Shown here piece after piece: positions 29,426 through 33,338 of a stretch of DNA of 33,338 nucleotides (its first letter is position 1; every line of letters starts with the position of its first letter). The stretch comes from Patescibacteria group bacterium (GTDB lineage Bacteria; Patescibacteriota; Minisyncoccia; Phycocordibacterales; UBA918), in NCBI GenBank assembly GCA_019752815.1, contig JAIELQ010000011.1, forward strand, positions 1 to 33,338. Reading direction: 5' to 3'. The notes beneath the pieces are model-generated. The model did not search any database. It was given only the letters and a program-made list of their open reading frames with translations, and had not been told where the DNA came from. A program made the translations under genes and the position numbers.

Positions 29426-29791
29426 ATGGCTCTCTTCAGTCGAACAAAAGAAAAAACTGTTGAGGCTGCGCCAGAAGTGGTCAACACTTCAAAAGCATTA
29501 GCCACTGATAGAAATGTAGCAGCGGTTTTGATTAAACCACTGATTACAGAAAAGTCGGTAAATCTCGGAGGCAATAACGTCTATGCGTTCTTGGTTGCGA
29601 AAAATGCCACGAAATACTCAGTCGCTGATGCGGTAACAGCTCTCTACAAACTGACGCCGGTGAAAGTAAACATCGTCAACAAAAAACCTGCCACTACAAT
29701 GTCACGTGCGCGTGGCCGAGAAGTGACAGTCGCTGGTTATAAGAAAGCATATGTGTACCTGAAAAAAGGTGACACAATAACTCTTGTGTAA
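29426..29791 (+). CDS. rplW: 50S ribosomal protein L23
   Basis: A 121-residue L23, the docking site for trigger factor and SRP at the tunnel exit. The core begins at about residue 36 (LIKPLITEKS) and includes VYAFLVAKNATKYSVADAV and KKAYVYLKKGDTI. An N-terminal extension of about 33 residues (FSRTKEKTVEAAPEVV) is not part of the usual fold. Start ATG lies one base after the rplD stop; three bases separate it from rplB. Confidence 0.95.
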   Translation: MALFSRTKEKTVEAAPEVVNTSKALATDRNVAAVLIKPLITEKSVNLGGNNVYAFLVAKNATKYSVADAVTALYKLTPVKVNIVNKKPATTMSRARGREVTVAGYKKAYVYLKKGDTITLV

Positions 29792-29794
29792 CAT

Positions 29795-30655
29795 ATGAAA
29801 AAATATAAACCTACATCTGCTGGTCGTCGAGACGGATCAGTAATTGAATACAAAAAGAAGCTCACAACTACCAAGAGTAACCCACTGAAGTCTCTGACAA
29901 TTGGTGGAAAAAGTACTGGTGGACGTAACAGTTACGGACGAACCACAGTTCTAAACCGTGGCGGTGGAAACAAGCGAACGTACCGTTTAGTTGACTTCAA
30001 ATACAACAAAAAAGATATCCCAGCTGTTGTCGAGTCAGTTGAATACGACCCATACCGAACCGGCTTCATTGCCCTCGTATTGTTCAAGGATGGGGAACGA
30101 CGCTATGTACTAGCTCCACAAACAATGGTCAAAGGAGACGACATGATCGTGTCTGAAACAGCCAAGCCAAAAGTGGGGAATCGTTTGCCATTAGGAAATA
30201 TTCCTGTTGGTACAATGGTGTTCAACGTAGAAATCAAGCCGGGAGCTGGTGCGAAACTAGCACGAAGTGCCGGTAACTACGCTGAAGTGGTAGCGCAAGA
30301 CAACGGCTACACATTGGTAAAAATGCCATCAACTGAAATCCGAAAAATCATCAGTTCATCTTGGGCTACGATTGGAGCTGTATCAAACGAAGAAAACCGT
30401 TTGGTAGATCTCGGTAAGGCAGGACGGGCACGACACCGTGGTATCCGTCCAAAGACACGTGGTTCTGCCAAGAACGCTGTGGACCACCCACACGGAGGAG
30501 GTGAAGGACGTGCTCCACGAGGACATCGACGGGCTCGAACGAAACAAGGTCGTCCAGTAGGAAAGGGACAAAAGACTCGTTCACCAAAGAAATACAGTAA
30601 CAAGTTTATTGTTACCCGACGTAAACCAGGCCGACTAATGACTTCACGAAAGTAG
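29795..30655 (+). CDS. rplB: 50S ribosomal protein L2
   Basis: A 286-residue L2, needed for subunit association and peptidyl-transferase activity. Family landmarks are present: KPTSAGRRDGSVIEY, the GRNSYGRTTVLNRGGGNKR block, IEIKPGAGAKLARSAG-like sequence and the catalytic-centre loop AVDHPHGGGEGRAPRG with its conserved His. It closes the operon: a strong terminator follows within 10 nt, and rpsS, rplV and rpsC, which normally come next, are not in the remaining 2.7 kb. Confidence 0.98.
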   Translation: MKKYKPTSAGRRDGSVIEYKKKLTTTKSNPLKSLTIGGKSTGGRNSYGRTTVLNRGGGNKRTYRLVDFKYNKKDIPAVVESVEYDPYRTGFIALVLFKDGERRYVLAPQTMVKGDDMIVSETAKPKVGNRLPLGNIPVGTMVFNVEIKPGAGAKLARSAGNYAEVVAQDNGYTLVKMPSTEIRKIISSSWATIGAVSNEENRLVDLGKAGRARHRGIRPKTRGSAKNAVDHPHGGGEGRAPRGHRRARTKQGRPVGKGQKTRSPKKYSNKFIVTRRKPGRLMTSRK

Positions 30656-30663
30656 GTCGCAGG

Positions 30664-30697
30664 AAACAAAAACACCCCTAACGGGGTGTTTTTGTTT
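30664..30697 (+). terminator. intrinsic terminator after rplB
   Basis: AAACAAAAACACCCC, loop TAAC, GGGGTGTTTTTGTTT: 15 perfect pairs with a T-run. Confidence 0.95.
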
Positions 30698-30859
30698 ATT
30701 TTATAAGTTACGCATCCCTCTAAAAAGAGCTGTTTTTTAATAGTTCTAAACGATACATAGTTCTGTAACATAAAACACATGATGTAAAGTCATTTTTGGT
30801 AACTATATCCTCTTATTTGCGTACTTTATTGCCGTAAATCACTCAAAATACTGTTAAAA

Positions 30860-30865
30860 TATAAG
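30860..30865 (+). promoter_or_regulatory. -10 box of the large adhesin gene
   Basis: TATAAG, 16 nt before ATG 30882; the -35 region is not clear. Confidence 0.35.
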
Positions 30866-30881
30866 GGTGTCGCATTCAATC

Positions 30882-33338
30882 ATGCCTTATTCAAAAAGGC
30901 TTTTTGCAGTAATGCAACAGTTTCTTCTCCTTACTACTATCGTAGTGGCTGTTTTCTCTTGTTTTACATCTTTGACAGAGGCGCAATTCAATCAACAAAT
31001 GAACTATCAAGGCAAGCTGGTTACCTCGACGGGAGTTGCGGTGCCTGACGGTACCTACCAGATTGCGTTCCGACTATACACCACTCCGACGGGCGGTAGT
31101 GCAATTTGGACTGAAACGTTAAGTGGCGCTAACGAAGTGTCCGTACAAAATGGACTCTTCTCAGTGATGCTCGGTTCAACAACTCCACTCACCGGCGTTG
31201 ATTTCAACCAAACCCTTTATCTCGGAGTCACCGTCGAAGCAGACAGTGAAATGACTCCGCGCAAAGTCTTGGGTGCAGTACCGGCAGCCTTTCAAGCAAA
31301 TAATGCTAATACCGTTGGAGGAGTAGCCTCAACTTCGTTATTGCGAAATGATCGAATTGGCACGATCTCAACCACGTCAGCATCAACTCTGCTTACCATT
31401 ACCCAAAGTGGCACTGGTGATATTTTAAATTTGTTTGATGGCGGCACTGAGGTTTTTACGGTTCTTGATGGCGGGAATGTTGGGATTGGTACCAGCTCAC
31501 CAAGTGCTCGCCTTACTGTTGCTGGCAACACGCTCATCACGGGAACAACGACTCTCGCGACTACCACCATTTCGTCTTCAACAATTACAACTTTGAATCT
31601 CGTCAATGCTCTCGCAATAACGAGTGGTGGTACCGGCGCTACAACCTCAGCCGGTGCTCGCACTAACCTCGGTGCTACCACCGTCGGGTCAAACATCTTT
31701 ACGCTCACAAACCCCGGCACCCTTTCATTCTTACGCATAAATGCAGATAACACCGTCTCCGCTGTCGCCACCTCAACCCTTGGTATCGCGCTCTCAGACA
31801 CCACTGGCACCTTAGCTGCTACTCGTGGCGGAACCGGACTCTCCACCATTACCCAAAACCAACTCTTGATTGGGGGTGCGGGGAATACCTGGACACAAGT
31901 TGCAACGAGTTCATTGGGGTTGTCTCTTCAGACACTAGTTGACACCCTCATTACTGATAACTCAGTTTTTATTAATCCAGTCAGTACCCTTGGTACTAAT
32001 GCTGACGAGAGTGTTGTTATTGGGGTTGGGACGGGAGCTACAGTGGGTAATATTGACGGTAATACCGCTATTGGTTATCGTGCTATAGCATCGAGCACTA
32101 ACCCAGGCGGTGGTGTTGGAAACAACACTGCGATTGGTCGTAACATTGGGCAATTTGTTACGAGCGGTTCAAATAACGTCTTGATTGGCGCTAATAATGC
32201 CCAGGCTCTTACCACAGGCAATAACAACGTACTTCTTGGTTACAATATCAATGTAGCTGCCTCAACAACGAGTAACTTTTTAAGTATTGGTAACCTTATT
32301 TTTGGTACCGGCATTAATGGAGAAAATACTACTATTTCTAGTGGTAATATCGGTATCGGTACTACAACACCATCTTCACGTCTCAGTGTCGCGGGCTCAT
32401 TCCTCGCAACTGGAACTACTACTCTTGCCACCACCACCATCTCCGACCTCACCCTCGCTGGTGCGTTCCGCGACGCAACCAACGCCAGCGGTACTCTTGG
32501 CCAAATCCTCCAAACAACCGGAACATCAACTCGCTGGGTATCAACCTCGACCCTTGGTTTCTCTGGCATCTTCACCACCATTGCCGAACTCGACACCCTC
32601 ATCACAGACGTCACCGGTGTGACCGGTACCGGCAGCTTTGTGCTTTCAACTTCACCGACGTTTACGGGGACTGGTATCTTTGCGAACTCAAGTACCACCA
32701 ACGCTACGACCACCAACGCCACCACCACTAACTTCGCGATTACCGGACTCACCTCAGGCCGCGTACCATTTATCACAACTGGCGGACGACTAACTGACTC
32801 TGCGAACTTTACCTTTGACGGTTCACGACTCTCAACCCTCAATCTTAATGTGACCGGCACCAGTACCTTTACCGGGACTTCGACATTTGCGGGAAATGTG
32901 GGGATTGGGACTACAACGCTCACCCCAACCGCTCGACTTACTCTTGCTGGTGGAGGAATTGATGCTAATCAGCCAACGAACCCAACCCTCACCGGTACTT
33001 TTGACACCAGTGGTTCTGCGATCGACGTTACTACTGTCGGCCGCTTCGCCTACGTCGCAGATTTGGCTAGTGGCCTCCAAATCATCGACATCAGTAACCC
33101 GGCCAGCCCAACCCTCACTGGTACCTTTAACACCAGTGGAGACGCCTATGGTGTCACCGTCGTCGGCCGCTATGCCTATGTAGCTGATGGCGCTTCTGGC
33201 CTCCAAATCATCGACATCAGTAATCCTGCTAGCCCCACTCTCACTGGTACCTTTAACACGAGTGGTGCTGCCACTGGTGTCACCGTCATCGGCCGCTTCG
33301 CCTATGTTGCGGATTTTGGTACCGGCCTCCAAATCATC
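30882..33338 (+). CDS. large secreted adhesin-like protein with LVIVD repeats (3' end cut off)
   Basis: The frame is open from ATG 30882 to the window edge, 819 codons; it is missing from the ORF track because it has no stop here. A signal peptide (FLLLTTIVVAVFSCFTSLTEA-like) is followed by an N-terminal domain (NQQMNYQGKLVTSTG ... GAVPAAFQANNA). Next come 'NVGIGTSSPSARLTVAG' elements (about 197 and 485), a long Thr/Ser-rich stretch, and a trimeric-adhesin-like head patch (NTAIGYRA, NNTAIGRNIG, NNVLIGANN, NNNVLLGYNI). From about residue 704, LVIVD-type repeats begin (RFAYVADLASGLQIIDISNP). The layout is that of long cell-surface stalk proteins found in CPR. Three minus-strand ORFs over it are shadows of its repetitive codons. 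Confidence 0.85.
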   Translation, partial: MPYSKRLFAVMQQFLLLTTIVVAVFSCFTSLTEAQFNQQMNYQGKLVTSTGVAVPDGTYQIAFRLYTTPTGGSAIWTETLSGANEVSVQNGLFSVMLGSTTPLTGVDFNQTLYLGVTVEADSEMTPRKVLGAVPAAFQANNANTVGGVASTSLLRNDRIGTISTTSASTLLTITQSGTGDILNLFDGGTEVFTVLDGGNVGIGTSSPSARLTVAGNTLITGTTTLATTTISSSTITTLNLVNALAITSGGTGATTSAGARTNLGATTVGSNIFTLTNPGTLSFLRINADNTVSAVATSTLGIALSDTTGTLAATRGGTGLSTITQNQLLIGGAGNTWTQVATSSLGLSLQTLVDTLITDNSVFINPVSTLGTNADESVVIGVGTGATVGNIDGNTAIGYRAIASSTNPGGGVGNNTAIGRNIGQFVTSGSNNVLIGANNAQALTTGNNNVLLGYNINVAASTTSNFLSIGNLIFGTGINGENTTISSGNIGIGTTTPSSRLSVAGSFLATGTTTLATTTISDLTLAGAFRDATNASGTLGQILQTTGTSTRWVSTSTLGFSGIFTTIAELDTLITDVTGVTGTGSFVLSTSPTFTGTGIFANSSTTNATTTNATTTNFAITGLTSGRVPFITTGGRLTDSANFTFDGSRLSTLNLNVTGTSTFTGTSTFAGNVGIGTTTLTPTARLTLAGGGIDANQPTNPTLTGTFDTSGSAIDVTTVGRFAYVADLASGLQIIDISNPASPTLTGTFNTSGDAYGVTVVGRYAYVADGASGLQIIDISNPASPTLTGTFNTSGAATGVTVIGRFAYVADFGTGLQII
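32991..33338 (+). repeat. tandem LVIVD repeats, 126-bp period
   Basis: ACCGGTAC/ACTGGTAC starts recur at 32991, 33117 and 33243, a strict 126-bp (42-residue) period, each encoding LTGTF(D/N)TSG ... YVAD...GLQIIDISNP. The array continues past the window. Confidence 0.92.

Noticed and set aside
31292-33332. Long minus-strand ORFs (185, 227 and 166 codons) over the adhesin
   Set aside because: They are low-complexity mirror images of Thr/Ser-rich repetitive plus-strand codons, and the plus frame is open throughout with a signal peptide.
1-33338. CRISPR array, insertion sequence or rRNA/tRNA genes
   Set aside because: No regularly spaced short repeats, transposase motifs, T-arm sequences or rRNA signatures were found on reading both strands; short degenerate RNAs could still be missed.
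1-33338. Alternative genetic code (UGA as Gly, known in some CPR lineages)
   Set aside because: Frames end cleanly at TAA/TAG, the gene at 5148 ends with TGA followed by TAG, and no conserved protein has in-frame TGA.

Overview
The window reads as a piece of a Patescibacteria (CPR) chromosome, most likely of the Parcubacteria/Paceibacteria side. The evidence is the mix of conserved translation genes (rpmB start, rpsL, rpsG, fusA, tuf, rpsJ, rplC, rplD, rplW, rplB) with protein types I associate with that group: membrane-anchored proteins with an 'APINVG...QxKxGxLG' stem, AWSxNIGWI-repeat proteins, Gmad2 and META domain lipoprotein-like proteins, and a large 'NVGIGTxxPSxRLxVAG' adhesin. Stops are TAA/TAG with a single clear TGA, so the standard bacterial code applies. 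This placement is from recall of families, not from a search.

Layout. 1-534: first codons of rpmB (minus strand), then a gene-free stretch full of stem-loops. 535-2571: M50 protease, rpsL, rpsG. 2683-12271: a plus-strand run of accessory genes (small hypotheticals, a frameshifted Nudix gene and an intact atypical one, a GH15/phosphorylase-kinase-like protein, secreted Gmad2 and META proteins, a 24-codon basic peptide gene, an ABC-F ATPase). 12361-15101: the only two large minus-strand genes, a hypothetical and a MerA-like flavoprotein fused to a TVP38/VTT membrane domain. 15286-19139: glutamate dehydrogenase and fusA. 19393-20939: an AWSxNIGWI surface protein and a small anchor protein. 21283-23006: tuf and rpsJ. 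23127-27883: a surface-protein cassette bounded by two paralogues. 28107-30655: rplC-rplD-rplW-rplB, closed by a terminator. 30882-end: a large adhesin with LVIVD repeats, cut by the window edge.

The str and S10 operon genes keep their ancestral order (rpsL, rpsG, fusA, tuf, rpsJ, rplC, rplD, rplW, rplB) but are split into separate transcription units by accessory genes, and the run stops at rplB.

The most interesting signal is a family of four long palindromes, each about 121-128 nt, placed exactly at the stop codons of rpsL, rpsG, gdhA and tuf. All four share a conserved apex (TCACCGTA, short loop, TACGGCTCA), while the outer arms differ completely in sequence yet remain self-complementary. 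That is what a selected RNA structure, rather than copied DNA, would look like. Several of the highly expressed genes also seem to start with a hairpin close to the predicted transcription start (fusA, perhaps rpsG, and a large folded leader on rplC). Most other genes have a TATACT-type -10 box only 6-10 nt before the start codon and no Shine-Dalgarno sequence, suggesting leaderless mRNAs. A minority of small hypothetical genes have strong Shine-Dalgarno sequences instead.
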